Shown here: piece by piece, positions 22,901 to 44,416 of the stretch
How positions within the stretch are numbered: the stretch's first letter is position 1
Layout of the letters: each line of letters opens with the position of its first letter
Assembly: GCA_943735955.1 (NCBI GenBank)
Contig: OX030962.1
Span: 2,854,610-2,918,609 of the forward strand
Source: Piscicola geometra
Taxonomy: Eukaryota > Annelida > Clitellata > Hirudinida > Piscicolidae
Direction: 5' to 3'
DNA: 64,000 nt
Notes under the pieces: generated by a model
Told to the model about the DNA's origin: nothing
Seen by the model: only the letters and a program-made list of their open reading frames with translations
Databases searched by the model: none
Made by a program: the position numbers and the translations under genes

Positions 22901-23705
22901 GGTGGGGCTTGGGGTTGGTGGATTTGTCTAATTGGGTGGAGATCAAATGAAGGTAATTTTAACATAAAAGAGGGTTTTACTTTTTATTTTCAATAATTTA
23001 ATTTGTCTCATGCTTATTGAATACTCATTGAAAAATGAAAAAGTTAGTTTCATCATTTACATTAATATAAATAAACCCAGAACACACCCTTAAACACCCA
23101 CACAATATCGCACACCATATATAATATAATACATAATGCCATACACTGCCTCACCGATCTGGCCAATGAACTCAATCTTGATGCCCTGGTGGTCCAATCG
23201 CGTGCCTGCCTTCTTGAAGGTCAAGTTCACCTGAGGTCGATGATGACGTCATGATGACCTAGTTTTTATTGTATGGTTAATGATAAATTTGAAAATAAGG
23301 TTTCACATTAATGGGCATTGTTGATTATTTCATGTTTAAATAAAATTATTTAGTGTCTTTGTGGTTAATTCAGATTCAAGATTAGCATGAAAAAGTTTTG
23401 AAACAAAATTTAATGAAGGGTCTTCACTTTTCCAGAGACTGTTTCTCCATCATAATACACATACTGGCTTTCCTTTTTCACATCCTCACTTTTCACTTCT
23501 GTCTTTTTGCGAGTTTCTTGGCCATCTAGATACACACTCAACTCGAAGTTGTTTGAGAATAAAAAATTCTGAAAATAAAAAGTGTCAAATTAAGTTTCAA
23601 CTACATTAAAGAGTGTCATATGATACTGTATTAATCTAATAAAATGACAATAAGTTTAAAAATTGGATTCATTTTTATAGTTGAAATTATTTTTAAACTC
23701 ACCAT
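17093..23705 (-). CDS. VPS26: VPS26, retromer arrestin-fold subunit, with an alternative exon pair
   Basis: VPS26 binds VPS35 in the retromer coat that recycles cargo from endosomes. Exons in transcript order: 23705-23703 (ATG only), 23568-23428, 23230-23155, 22875-22719, 22500-22449, 22167-22055, then either 20820-20708 (7a) or 19390-19284 (7b), then 18609-18541, 18150-18066, 17848-17791 and 17656-17093. Every junction is GT-AG and in phase, giving 474 aa (7b) or 476 aa (7a). Diagnostic stretches are YYDGETVSGK, HQGIKIEFIGQI, VEKPYESYQG, SIKMEVGIEECLHIEFEYNK, EIMDG (its Ile-Met matches the known VPS35-contact pair), LTPTMKDINKKFSVR and DEEDRRYFKQQE. After FFRK the usual short tail is replaced by about 180 residues rich in Asn, Asp, Gly and Lys, ending GEDDL. 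The start codon is alone on its exon, followed by a perfect GTGAGT donor. Confidence 0.95.
17657..18540. repeat. GAT/GGT triplet microsatellites filling VPS26 introns 8-10
   Basis: Three consecutive short introns (17657-17790, 17849-18065 and 18151-18540) consist largely of (GAT)n and (GGT)n arrays (plus strand). These start within a few bases of the acceptors at 17848 and 18150. Met, Asp and His/Ile-rich frames here are repeat artefacts. Confidence 0.9.
18610..19283. repeat. VPS26 intron 7: GGT run and long pyrimidine tract
   Basis: A (GGT)n run abuts the exon 8 acceptor. A G-rich segment follows to about 18820, and from about 18980 to 19270 there is a C/T tract (purine-rich in the transcript) leading to the exon 7b donor. 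Unique AT-rich sequence of about 130 bases lies between. Confidence 0.8.
19284..19390 (-). other. VPS26: VPS26 alternative exon 7b (canonical-like)
   Basis: 107 nt, phases 2 in and 1 out, encoding YYLKDVIVGKIYFILVRLKI, then KHMDIQIIKRESVGS. It closely matches the typical VPS26 sequence at this place. The acceptor CATAG|G follows a (CTA)n tract with a CTAAT branch-like motif; the donor is TCAG|GTGCTG. Because 107 is not a multiple of 3, joining 7a to 7b would shift the frame. Confidence 0.88.
19391..19976. repeat. (TAG)n microsatellite upstream of VPS26 exon 7b
   Basis: About 585 bases of TAG triplets with periodic GGT and AGA interruptions, reading (CTA)n in the VPS26 transcript. The array ends about 10 bases from the exon 7b acceptor. 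A recurring interruption block (GGTAGTAGTAGTAGTGGTGG then AGAAG) appears at least five times, showing higher-order duplication. Confidence 0.95.
20310..20707. repeat. CTA/CCA/CAA triplet tract downstream of VPS26 exon 7a
   Basis: ACTACTACTACCAC and ACCACAACC blocks (GTAGTAGTGG-like in the transcript) extend up to the exon 7a donor. The tract is complementary in sense to the (CTA)n array before exon 7b in the same intron. Confidence 0.88.
20708..20820 (-). other. VPS26: VPS26 alternative exon 7a
   Basis: 113 nt, phases 2 in and 1 out, encoding YDLNDVIVGKIHFLLVRLKV, then RLMEITIIRNEMADASP. It aligns with exon 7b at about 20 of 31 residues. The donor CAG|GTGGTT is reasonable. The acceptor (ACGAAG|G) lacks a polypyrimidine tract, being preceded by (CAA)n and mixed sequence, so this exon may be weakly or conditionally used. 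It is the more diverged copy relative to typical VPS26. Confidence 0.8.
20821..21410. other. VPS26 intron 6, unique part
   Basis: A (GTT)n run lies just upstream (transcript sense) of exon 7a, followed by a T/G-rich stretch (20870-21060) and purine-rich sequence. Open frames here carry no recognisable domain. Confidence 0.6.
21411..22054 (+). repeat. 35-bp C-rich minisatellite abutting VPS26 exon 6 donor
   Basis: A 35-base unit, CCACCCACTCAACACCCCAC followed by CCCCAAACCACCCCT, is repeated roughly 17 times with shortened variants. The last unit ends exactly at the exon 6 donor (GTGGGT on the minus strand). The transcript strand is G-rich. Confidence 0.93.
22168..22448. repeat. G-rich and GAT microsatellite in VPS26 intron 5
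   Basis: G-rich (GTGGGG) sequence next to the exon 6 acceptor and (GAT)n/(GGTGAT)n sequence next to the exon 5 donor fill almost the whole intron. Confidence 0.88.
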
Positions 23706-24249
23706 TTTATATCAGATTTTGAACGTTAGAAGTCATTAAGGGAAAAATGAGTTCACGGCTAATTAAAGGTTTAAGTGTTAAATTAGAAAAAAATGAAAAA
23801 TCATTTAACTTTACTTTTAATAAAGCTTTTTCTGAAGCAAAATTATATGCACAAATTTAAAGAATTAAATCGAAACCATTCAAGAATTATTGTAAGAATC
23901 AACATTGACTGTTTTTTTCCCGTGAAACGCCTCCTACCATTAATTAAGTTAAAATATAAAATTACTTTTTATTTATTTAAAGAGTTATAATTTCTAAATA
24001 TTTTGTTAAAAATTTATTATTCAAAACTTGGTTGGAATAATATTTAAATATTTCTTAACGTAATATTTTGACTAAAATTTAAAGTAATTTAAATTTAAAT
24101 TTCCGGTGCCCGAATAAACATTTGTATTTAAATAAATTTATCTAAATTTAAAAATTCAAATATTTGAGCGATTTGCTTTGACCACAAAATACACTTTTAG
24201 CTTTCTCCAAATTGGTTAAAAAGATCCTAAATTATAAATCCCATTCAAA
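23706..24249. promoter_or_regulatory. Shared upstream region of divergent VPS26 and TENT4
   Basis: Only 544 bases separate the VPS26 ATG (23705, minus) from the TENT4 ATG (24250, plus). The interval is strongly AT-rich and holds no credible gene. It must contain both 5' UTRs and both promoters unless untranslated exons lie elsewhere, so it is a candidate bidirectional promoter. Confidence 0.6.
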
Positions 24250-33072
<8,823 letters not shown>

Positions 33073-33214
33073 AATTCTTTCAAAATTGAATTCAAAACAG
33101 AATTTAGTTGGTTAATAACTGTTTTTTAAAGTTGCTTTTTATTTTTTAATGATTTTCTTTGTATTTATCAAGTGTAAATAGTATATAAAAAAGATTTTGA
33201 AAAATAATTTTAAA

Positions 33215-33234
33215 AATAAAAATCAAACAATAAA
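33215..33234 (+). terminator. Poly(A) signals downstream of TENT4
   Basis: AATAAA at 33215-33220 and again at 33229-33234, about 145 bases after the TENT4 stop codon. The second overlaps a short A-rich stretch. Confidence 0.55.
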
Positions 33235-33857
33235 AATCTGTTGATTTATATATTTATACAAAAATTGAATGAATTTATATATTTTTGATAGCAAGTGGTT
33301 TAAAAAATTCTTAAAAACACGTTTTGAATTTCGCACCTCAGAGTTTTTTAACTTTTAAAATGAAAATTAATAAATTAAAATTTTTAGAGATAAGAACTTT
33401 TAAATTTATTAATACAAATTAATAAACTTTTTTCATTAGAATTAATATAATTAATTAATTAGAGTAATTCATGGGCATTAGAGACTGATATTTTGGAGAA
33501 AAAAATCGACTTTTTAAATTTAAACATTATTTCATACTCTCTTCTCCTAATCAAAGTATTCTCTTCTCAGTGCATTTTAGATTTCATAATTGGTTTTTTT
33601 CGTATTTTGCATTTAATACTTTTCATAATTATTTTATAAACATTTTAATCTTGTATTTGAATGGCTTTGTCAGAGATACCTGGGTTGTTTATAGTTTGAC
33701 AAGGTTTCTAATTCTTATTGTTATTATTATTTTTATTATCTTTGTTATTATTATTTTCTATTAGTTTCAGTATCATCATCATCATCATCCTTGGCTCAAG
33801 CATTACATTCTTGTTTTTCGTTCAAATCAAAATATAATTTCTTTAAGACTGATTCTC

Positions 33858-34785
<928 letters not shown>

Positions 34786-36295
34786 CTCCACTTCTTTCCA
34801 CCTCCTCATTGAAATCATTCGAAAGAAAGAGCAGAGCTCCCAAATATTCATTGAATTCACAATAATTTATTTGTTTTTAATAGTTATTCTTTTCATCTTT
34901 AATTTTCAATATTTATAATTATTCTTGTTATGGGTATCATATTAATTATTTAAAAAATATTAATTATTTTTTTAATAATTATTATTATTATTACAATACA
35001 TTTGTATCGTACATTCACTCAAAGCTAAACGAATTGGCGAAGAACTGCTAGCCACAATGTCAAACCCTTACATGACCAATGTTTATAACTCATTTTCAAT
35101 CGTTACTTCTTAGGGGTTTTCATGTCAGAAACTGCCGTAGCAAAATATTCAGATATCTTTCAGCGTCATCTGAAATTGCTTGAAAGAAGAATAATTCGCT
35201 GAATAAAAAAAATAATTTTTTCATATAAAAAATAGCATATTTAAATGGAGAGTCTAACAGATTAGATAGTTTAAAAAATCAATTCCGCTTTCATTTTTCA
35301 CGCGCCACTGCTCTATCTTAAAAACTCAAGGCTGAAGCGTGAGCGACATTCAAACTAAGATGGATATATGCAATAAAGTCACCATAAAAAGTGTTTTTAT
35401 ACCAAGAAAATGTTGTTTTTATCGGTGAAAAAATATGTTATTTGAATGCCAAAAAAATGGTGCTAGACTCACATCGATACCACTAGGAAAAGGTAGTCTG
35501 AGCAAATTTTTTTCTGTTTTTTTTAAATTTCTGTTTTTGTGTTTTATTTTTAATTAAAATGAATTATTAAAATTTTATTGCGTTTAGAGTATATTTGAGA
35601 TTTATATAAAAGCTTTTTTATATTCAAAGTAAACTATTTCAAAAATACCGAAAAATTTTATAACTTTGCTTTTCATTTATAGCTTTTTCAGCAAAAAAAG
35701 AAGAAAAATATCAGTACTTTGACGAAAAAAAGAATCTAAAAATGACACCCACACACACGTGACCACCATGGAAGAACACCCAAGAAGTCGACTGGAATAA
35801 ATCACAATCTGTGAACACGAAGAACAAAATAACGCCTCATCCTTAAGGCTTTCTCAAGCCACTTTTTAAATCTCATCTGTTTTTTCTTTTTCAATAATTT
35901 TTTCTAATATTTTTTATTTTATTTAAATACTTTATTTTGTTATTTCTTATATTTACTGACAGTTTTTTTATTAAAAAACTGAGCAACTAAATAGAGAATA
36001 GACGCTATTATTTGTATATTTAAGATTCAAGATAAATTGGAAGTCCACTTACAGTTTCAGTTTAAATAAATTAATCTTACTTGGAAAATATCACACATAA
36101 ATAAAAGAATATTCAAATAAGAAAAAAAATAATATTTGATTTTAAGCTATTCGCTCCTTACAGAAACATTAAAACAATATAAATTGTACACCTTCAGTTC
36201 TTAAGTATAGTTTAAAGATATGACAAAACTGATTTTACTCCGTGCGTGTGTCACCAAAAAAGTGAATATTTACACACTAATTCTGTAAGGTTGTG

Positions 36296-36502
36296 GTAGT
36301 GTCACACACATACATACACAAAAAGCCATACATACACATACAAACAAACATCTCTCCTCCACACACAAACCCAACCTTAAACACACACACAAACATCCAT
36401 CCTTCCCCCCCACCCCCAAATACCCAAAATCACACGCATACCCTTCCTCTTTCCTCCACACACACACACATACACACACACACACAAACACACACACAAC
36501 AA
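36296..36502. repeat. CA-rich low-complexity sequence
   Basis: ACACAC-rich sequence with C-runs, ending shortly before the exon-like island at 36516. Confidence 0.85.
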
Positions 36503-36515
36503 AAAGGCCCCAAGA

Positions 36516-36660
36516 CAAAGAATTGCACTTTGCAAGCGTTTCGACGGCCATATTGGTGTTTTATCGTTTGTACGATGTGGGTTGAGTGCACTAAAACACT
36601 CTGCGAGCCCCATCATCATCTCGCCATGCAGTGGGAATGCTCCTTCTTGGAATTCATAGG
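36516..36660. other. Exon-like island of unknown identity
   Basis: A less AT-rich segment open on both strands. The plus frame is cysteine-rich ([19 protein letters not shown]) and followed by a possible donor (ATAG|GTCAGA). The minus frame reads [19 protein letters not shown]. It contains GGCCATATTGG, resembling a YY1-type site. No family was recognised in either direction, so its coding status is open. Confidence 0.2.
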
Positions 36661-36734
36661 TCAGATATGCGAGATTCACTTTTTAAATTCCATTTTTCGA
36701 ACCATTAATTTCAGATTTTATTATTTTATCAATC

Positions 36735-37020
36735 CTTCTATTCATCCATCCATCTATCCATCCACTAATGCAAAAAACCACCCATATATTCATCCATTTG
36801 TTCATCCATCCATCTATCCATCCACAAATGCAAAAAATCACCCAAATATCCATCCATTTGTTCATCCATCCATCCAACCATCCATCCATCCATCCATCCG
36901 TCCATTCATCCATCCATCCATCCATCCATTCATCCATCCATCCATCCATCCATCCATCCATCCATTCATTCATCCACCCACCCATCCATCCATCCATCCA
37001 TCCATCCACCCATTCATCCA
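36735..37020 (+). repeat. (ATCC)n tetranucleotide array
   Basis: CCAT/ATCC tetramers with a duplicated leading block (AATGCAAAAA..CACCCA at about 36769 and 36828). Open in several frames only because the unit lacks stops. Confidence 0.93.
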
Positions 37021-37667
37021 GTTTTCCCGGAATTTTACCAGAGGGTTTACATTCGCAGAAAACATTCTCCAACATTTTCAAACCATTTCAATAATATTCG
37101 CATTGAAATATTCTTCGGCAGAGTAAGTCACTAGCTGGTGAGTATTGAACTGTGCTGAGAGGGGTTCAATAAGGTTTCTCTACGAAGAACATATTCTCGA
37201 ATATTTCCCCATTGTAACGTGGTGGTGAAGATAATGGTGGTGAAGATGGTGGTGTGGACAGTTATGGCGTTTGTAGTGGTGCTGCTGCTAGTAGCAGTGA
37301 CCCACTTGTGGTGCATCACTGCATCCTTCATCACCAATCCACCTTTTTGATAGACTCTTTTCGATGAACCTTCCATTTAAGACCAGCCACGCCGTTACAA
37401 ACAGTCTGGTCTCTGGTGTGAAACCACAATGAACCAAGTGAAACAAACAACTACTTTTAATAATGAGGGAATTAACCACAAAAGAGCAAAGAGAAAAATA
37501 CAAATGCAATAGAAAAGGTTTAAATTGCAAGGAAGAAGAAAAAAAACGGAAAAAATATATTAAAAAGTTTGATAAAATGGAAATCTTTCCACGACATATG
37601 CAACTTCTACCCATAAGTTACAGCCCATAACTCACTGGAATAATTCATAGTTCATCTTTGCAGCTTC

Positions 37668-37731
37668 ACGAACGAGTATTCCTTGCTCCTCAATGTGGTG
37701 TGTGTCAAGCCATCCGACTGACGTGCAGGTA
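37668..37731. other. Exon-like island with good splice signals
   Basis: On the plus strand this 64-nt segment lies between CTTTGCAG and a GTATTG donor and can read ERVFLAPQCGVCQAIRLTC. On the minus strand the same bases can read SDGLTHTTLRSKEYSF after an ACGTCAG acceptor. A minus-strand segment at 38395-38335 (DVDTDFITYKTHGTFHYK, followed by a GTGTCC donor) could precede it in phase. Neither strand gave a recognisable family. Confidence 0.2.
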
Positions 37732-40084
37732 TTGTGTTCAGTGTAATGAAGGTTTGTGAGGGTTTTTATGGTGATGTTGGAGAGAGTTTGTGGGTAGAAA
37801 GGGGATGGTGTGGGTGTTGGAGGGAGGGTGTGGATTCTGGAGACAGAAAGTGAAAGTTCCGCGAGTTGGTGAAGGGAAGAGCAGGTGTGAGGGGCTGGTA
37901 TGGGTGTTATTGAGCTAGAAAGGAGCTAGAAACAGTGGAAAGAGGTTTTGAGAGTGGGTGAAATAAATTACGTCAATGCTCTGTTAATAAATTGTGAATT
38001 GGAAAAGAAGGAGAATGGAAGGAGGGAGGAAAGAAAAAGTGGGTTCAAGTTTATTTAATATTAATTTAATAAAATAGATGTGAAGGCACAAAAAAAGCAA
38101 AAGGTTAGTTAAAAGTTTTAAATCATCAATTTTGAAATATTAAAAAACGAAAAATTTTGATAAAAATATGAGTTCAACAATATTAAACAGCCTTGATTAA
38201 AAACAAAAATAAATAAATTAATATAAAAAGACAAAGTCAAATAAAAAAAAACAAAGTCAAATTAATATAAAACAAAATATTAAAATTGTAAAAAATCAAG
38301 AATAAGCGTAGAAAAGGCAATAAGGACACCTTGTAGTGGAATGTGCCGTGTGTTTTGTACGTGATGAAGTCTGTGTCGACATCCATCATCAATCAACCCG
38401 CTTCTTCTTATTATCCGGGTTTGTAGTCTATTTGTACTGTAAAAATAATTTTTTGCTGTCTTTATAATGCAAAAAAAGCTTTTTTTTCTTTTTCTAGTTT
38501 ATTCTGGTCTTTTGCAGTTTGAGTACACAATCCTATATTAGTTTATTTTCGGTTTTTATTGATTTTAAAACTCTGGCTTCAAAACATTAATATTTGAAAA
38601 GTCCATTTCATCTTAAGAAACTCTTTTTTTTTAAATCTAATTGTTAAAAATAATTTTTTAGTTTATTTATTTATTTTCAGTTTTCCACCCACTGCCTTCC
38701 CCATCTCCAACTCTTCCACTATTCAATACGTTGCCATCTTTCCATTTTTATAGCGTGCAACTCTGCTCTATATTAAATATTTTTGCGCCAAATTACCTTT
38801 CTCGCCACATCATTCTTGGTCGTTGAAAATGTTTTGTCTTTGTTCTTTCTGTTCTATGCTCTGCACTATATTGTCGTTCTTTTGGCACTTTTTTTGTTTT
38901 TGTAATAGGGTAAAATAACAAATAAACTAAAATTTATTCTAAAAAATCATATTATTGGAATTAACCAATATTTGTATAAATATTATAAAAATATTGAAAA
39001 ATAATGAAAAATAATGAATTTTGAAAAGATATAAAAGAATAAACCAGGTATTGAGCTTGGTGTGAGTGACGTCATATGGGGGTGATAAGGTTGTCATGGA
39101 GAAAATGATCATCATCATCAGTATCATCAGCATCATCATTATCATCGTCATCATCATCGTTATCAGCATCATCTCTTGTGGTTTACTATTGGTGGTGTAG
39201 GTCAGAGAATAACATTTTGTAAAAGAGATAATATTCCGTTTGATTTGATATAATTCGAGAATAATTTCTTCTCACTCGGCTCAAATAATCAGCGACCCCT
39301 GGTGACAAATAACTCACCTCATTTTGCTGACTTACTTGGCAGCAGGAAGCAGCCACAACTCAACCATCCGTCGTAAAAAAACTATAAAGTTGCCATACAA
39401 AACTCTGGAGGAAAAACCGGAAAGAAAAAAATGGAAGCAGTGTGAGTATAAAAAAGGAAAGATCACAAATAAGAAAGATAACCGACTGGAAATGCCATGT
39501 TTATTGTCGCAAAGTCGGAGGAAATGTGCTAATTCATAGATTCCTCAACAGATTTTGCATTTTAAATTTTTTCGCTAATTTTCACATTTTTTTTACATTT
39601 AATTTTTTTTTTATAAAATAATTTTTTAGTTAGATGGATTAGTCAAAGTATCAATAACTATTAAGTTTTTTTTTTCAAAAAATCATCAAAAAAGATTTAG
39701 CGGAAAAAATAAATATGATAGTTCTAAAAACAAAAAACGTTGAAACGATTTATCCTTAGTTAATAAATAAAGAAATATAAGTAACTGAAAATTTATAACA
39801 AAAAAATATAATAAAAATAAAAGAAATAAATAATAAAACCGTAAATATATTTTGATCAGAGAGCCTCAACACGCTGATTCCATGTTTCGAGGCAGTGTCA
39901 ATAAATCATTCATATCTGCCCGCCTTTGTGTGGGCAACATCATTTATATGCCTTTTTAAAGATAAAAAATATTATTTTCACTTGAATTTCAAAGAATCCA
40001 ACAGTTTGAAGTTTCGAGATTTTGAATCTAAATTTGAATATTTCATAATTATGATTATTTTTAAATATATTAAGCATCTTTATT

Positions 40085-40256
40085 CTCATCATAGCAACTC
40101 CCTTCACCACAACACCCTCCCCCACAACACCCTTCTTCGCAACATCCTCCACAACCACACCCTTCTTCACAACAACAACATCCTCCACAACCACACACTC
40201 CCTCACAACAACACCCTTCACAGCCACACTCTCCCCCACAATAACACCCTCTACAA
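40085..40256. repeat. ACAACACCCTCC minisatellite, first block
   Basis: Degenerate repeats of CACAACAACACCCTTC-like units ending where the SINE begins, so the SINE splits this array from the one at 40465. Confidence 0.8.
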
Positions 40257-40265
40257 CCACACCCT

Positions 40266-40464
40266 TGGGTGAACGGGTAGCCGAATCGGTAACGACTCTC
40301 GGCTTGACCAACAATGAAAGGTCCTAGGTTCAAGTGCAACCAATGCCTTAGTAACCCAAAGACGCAAATAAAAATATGCAGCCTAAAAGGCCTAGAAGCT
40401 CGTTCGGATTATACGCCACTATAATAATGCTCGTCATTATTATTATTATTATTATTATTATTAC
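40266..40464 (+). mobile_element. tRNA-derived SINE, copy 1
   Basis: Starts near GAACGGGTAGCCGAATCGG, containing a pol III A box (TAGCCGAATCGG, 40278-40289), with a B box GGTTCAAGTGC at 40327-40337. A body with AACCCAAAG and a 3' tail AGCTCGTTCGG..TATACGCCACT follow, ending in (ATT)n. It matches the minus-strand copy at 54.9-55.1 kb across the whole length. Confidence 0.85.
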
Positions 40465-40795
40465 CCTCCCCCACAACAACACCTTCCCCCATAACAACAC
40501 CCTTTCCCAAAACAACACACTCCAAAACCACACTCTCTCCCACAACAATACCCTCCACAACCACACTCTCCCCCACAACAACACCTTTCCCTACAACAAC
40601 ACCCTCCACCACATCAACACCTTTCCCCACAACAACACCCTCCACCACAACAACACCCTCCACCACAACAACACCCTCCACCACAACAACACCCTCCACC
40701 ACAACAACACCCTCCACCACAACAACACCCTCCACCACAACAACACCCTCCACCACAACAACACCCTCCACCACAACAACACCCTCACTTAAATA
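40465..40795. repeat. 18-bp CACCCTCCACCACAACAA minisatellite
   Basis: Regular 18-base units toward the right end (about 40605-40790), more degenerate at left. Val/Glu/Gly and His/Asn/Thr frames here are artefacts. Confidence 0.9.
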
Positions 40796-41984
40796 TAAAG
40801 GAAGCCATATTTTAGAATATCTTTCCTAACGAGATCACCCTGCCAAAGGCACTCATGCTTGCAAAGCCACCCAGCTCCCCATCCATCCATCCTTCCTTCC
40901 ACCCTCGATCCCCTTTGCAATGCCAAAATATTTTAAAATACATACCCCAGTATGTGTGTGAAAGAAAATATTATTAAAAACACGCATAATCCTGCAGATT
41001 TCATTTTTCACCAATAAAACTCTCAAGACCAGAAAAGAAGGGCAATCTTGAAAATTAAATGCTAAGATTTCAAAAAGATTATATATTTTCTCTTAACTTG
41101 ATGGTTTTGAACCGAAAAAACTTTAAGTTATTTTTTATTTTAATTTTGTTAACACCTAAAGAGCACGCAAGCGCTGAAATGCCGATTATCTGCTAAATAA
41201 TCCGAAGTTATAACTTCCAAAAATGCTGCTAAAGTGCATTAAAGTCTAAATGTGCGTTGAAACTTTTTCTTCGCAATTCAAGTGTTTCATGCTGATTTGT
41301 TTCTCTGTTGCGGTGTAAAAACTCGAAATAATTGTTTTATTTTATCATTTTTTTATTAAACAATCGAACGATAGTAATTTCACAATTAACATTTAAAATA
41401 AATTTGTGATTAATAGATTAATTACCCCGCAAAAGACATCTAGGCGTGTTATCTTGTCGATAAAAACGGTTTGATAGAAAAGAAAAAAATAATTTCCTTT
41501 TTTTAATTATTCCGGTCAGACTAAAAACGACTCAATAAACGAGAATTTTGGTAGTAAAAAAAAGAAATAAACAGCGAGAAATATATTTAAAGACGGGAAA
41601 ATGTTTAAGATGCATAATTGCACATATTAAGAAAAACCATAAAACCCATTTATTCTTTAAAATTTTGAAAAATAAATTAAATTATCATTAAAACCAATTA
41701 AAACTTTTATTTTGATTTAATCAGATTATCAAGACATATCTTTAATTTAGTTAAACGTCTCTTTTGAAGCATTAAATGTAAATTTGGTTTCATCAGATTC
41801 GGCTGAAACTGCTTGTGTATTGAAATGTATTCCCTTCCAAGAATGCAGAATGTGTAACAAAAAAGGTTTTTGGATAAAAAGAAACAGCCTGAAAGGCGAC
41901 TAATTGAAAAATGCCAAAAAAATGTAAAGAAAAAATGGAATAGAAGGATGCAAGATGACATGGGAAAATTATTAGTAGTGACAC

Positions 41985-41991
41985 CACCACT

Positions 41992-42023
<32 letters not shown>

Positions 42024-42184
42024 CATCATCATCATGACACACCATCATCATCATCATGACACACTATCATCATCCCCACCACCATTGTTCTCATCAGTAC
42101 CACCACCAACATCACCATTACAATCATCACCACCACCATCATCATCATAATCATCATCATCACCATCATAATCATCATCATCAA
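41985..42184. repeat. (ATC)n/(ACC)n triplet microsatellite
   Basis: Triplet array that on the minus strand reads (GAT)n. An adjacent minus-strand open segment (about 42290-42185, RFTCKQCLQMLTKNRRMTAVC) has three cysteines but no recognised family. Confidence 0.88.
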
Positions 42185-42304
42185 GACATCGATAGCAAGT
42201 GTCATATTCGATTGAATTCCTCCTAATTGCTGCGGACACACAGCGGTCATGCGACGGTTCTTTGTCAGCATTTGTAGGCATTGCTTGCATGTAAAGCGAG
42301 GTAT

Positions 42305-42435
42305 GCTTAGATATTGTATGGTATTGTATGGTATTGTATGCTTATGTATTGTATGGTATTGTATGGTATGCCTATGTATTGTATGGTATGCTTATGTATT
42401 GTATGGTATGCTTATGTATTGTATGGTATGGCTGC
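42305..42435. repeat. TATTGTATGG short tandem repeat
   Basis: GTATTGTATGGTATGCTTAT-like units repeated about six times. Confidence 0.88.
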
Positions 42436-43069
42436 TTCCAATACAAGCGAGGTACATTTTAAATATTAAGTACTATTATAATATTGATGTAATTATTATA
42501 TATATATATATATATATATTTATATTTATTATTATTTGCATCATCATCATCCTCATCATCTTCTGCTTTTTTTTCTTTCTCATTATTACTATTATTATTT
42601 ATATTATTATAAATACTTTATTTTCAATAAAGCTCCGTACACACGTTTTGCAAAGCGATCTCTTCTGCACGACAAAGCGATCGAGACTTAAATCGGTTTA
42701 TGTCTTCCATAACTTGAAATGATCAAATACGTTTTGTTTGCCATCGTCATTGCCATTTTTTTATTGCTCAAAAGTCTCGAATCCGTTTTGGTTTTGCTGC
42801 GAAGAAGTCTTGAATACAGAGGTTCTTTGCTCTCAACAATGCAGTCATCTTCTCTCTTGTTCCAACATCACTTGCACAACTTCTCCGTATTTTCAACCAT
42901 TTTTTTATTATTAATTTCAGTTATCTTCAATTTGAAAGCCGGGTTTTTATATAATAATATTTAATATATTATATTATATATTCATATATTTTATTATAAT
43001 TTATTATATAAAGCTTTAAAATGTGAAAAACTGTTCTTCTGAATGCATGGACGGTGATGTTGAGTTTAT

Positions 43070-43256
<187 letters not shown>

Positions 43257-43716
43257 CAGGTTCGAAGTTGAATTGAATGGAAGAGACAAAAGAGTTTAAG
43301 ATTATTAAAAAGTGAGAAAATTTTTTTTTTAAACTTTATGTTTCAAATTGCGTTGAAAATATTTTTTTACTATGAAGATTAATAGCGATGACTTGAAAAA
43401 AAAATCAAGTTTTGGAAAGAAATTCAATCAGAAAATTGAAGTTTCAATATTGAAATGGAAATGTAAAAAATTTAATTATTAAATATCGGATTCTTAATGA
43501 GTTGGAGTGATTTTAGATGAGTTGAAACCGCATGAAGGAAGCGATGGAAGTTTTGAAAATCTTCGCAATGACCTGTTAGTTTTCAATAGAAGTTTTAAGT
43601 CATTTTAAAGCTGAGATAATTATATTATATGCTCTAAAACAAGGTTATAACCCTTTGTAAAGAATGGAAAGCAATAAAAGAAAATAGTTTTTCTCGATTT
43701 CTAAAAGCTATTATTA

Positions 43717-44165
<449 letters not shown>

Positions 44166-44416
44166 AGCACTACTACAGTTCATCAAACAACGACAACAAC
44201 AATTAAGCGACTCGTAAAAGAACGAAAACTTTCCGTCTGAAAAGAAAAATTACGAAACTGCGAGAGGAAAAAACATTTAAAAGGAAAAAAAACTTGAAGA
44301 AAGTAACAATAGAAAGAGAAAACGAAATAAGTAAATAAAAATACTTGTAAATAGAAAACACGTTTATTGCATGAAAACTAGTTTAGAGGTGATGGCATTG
44401 TTGTGGCAACAATAAG

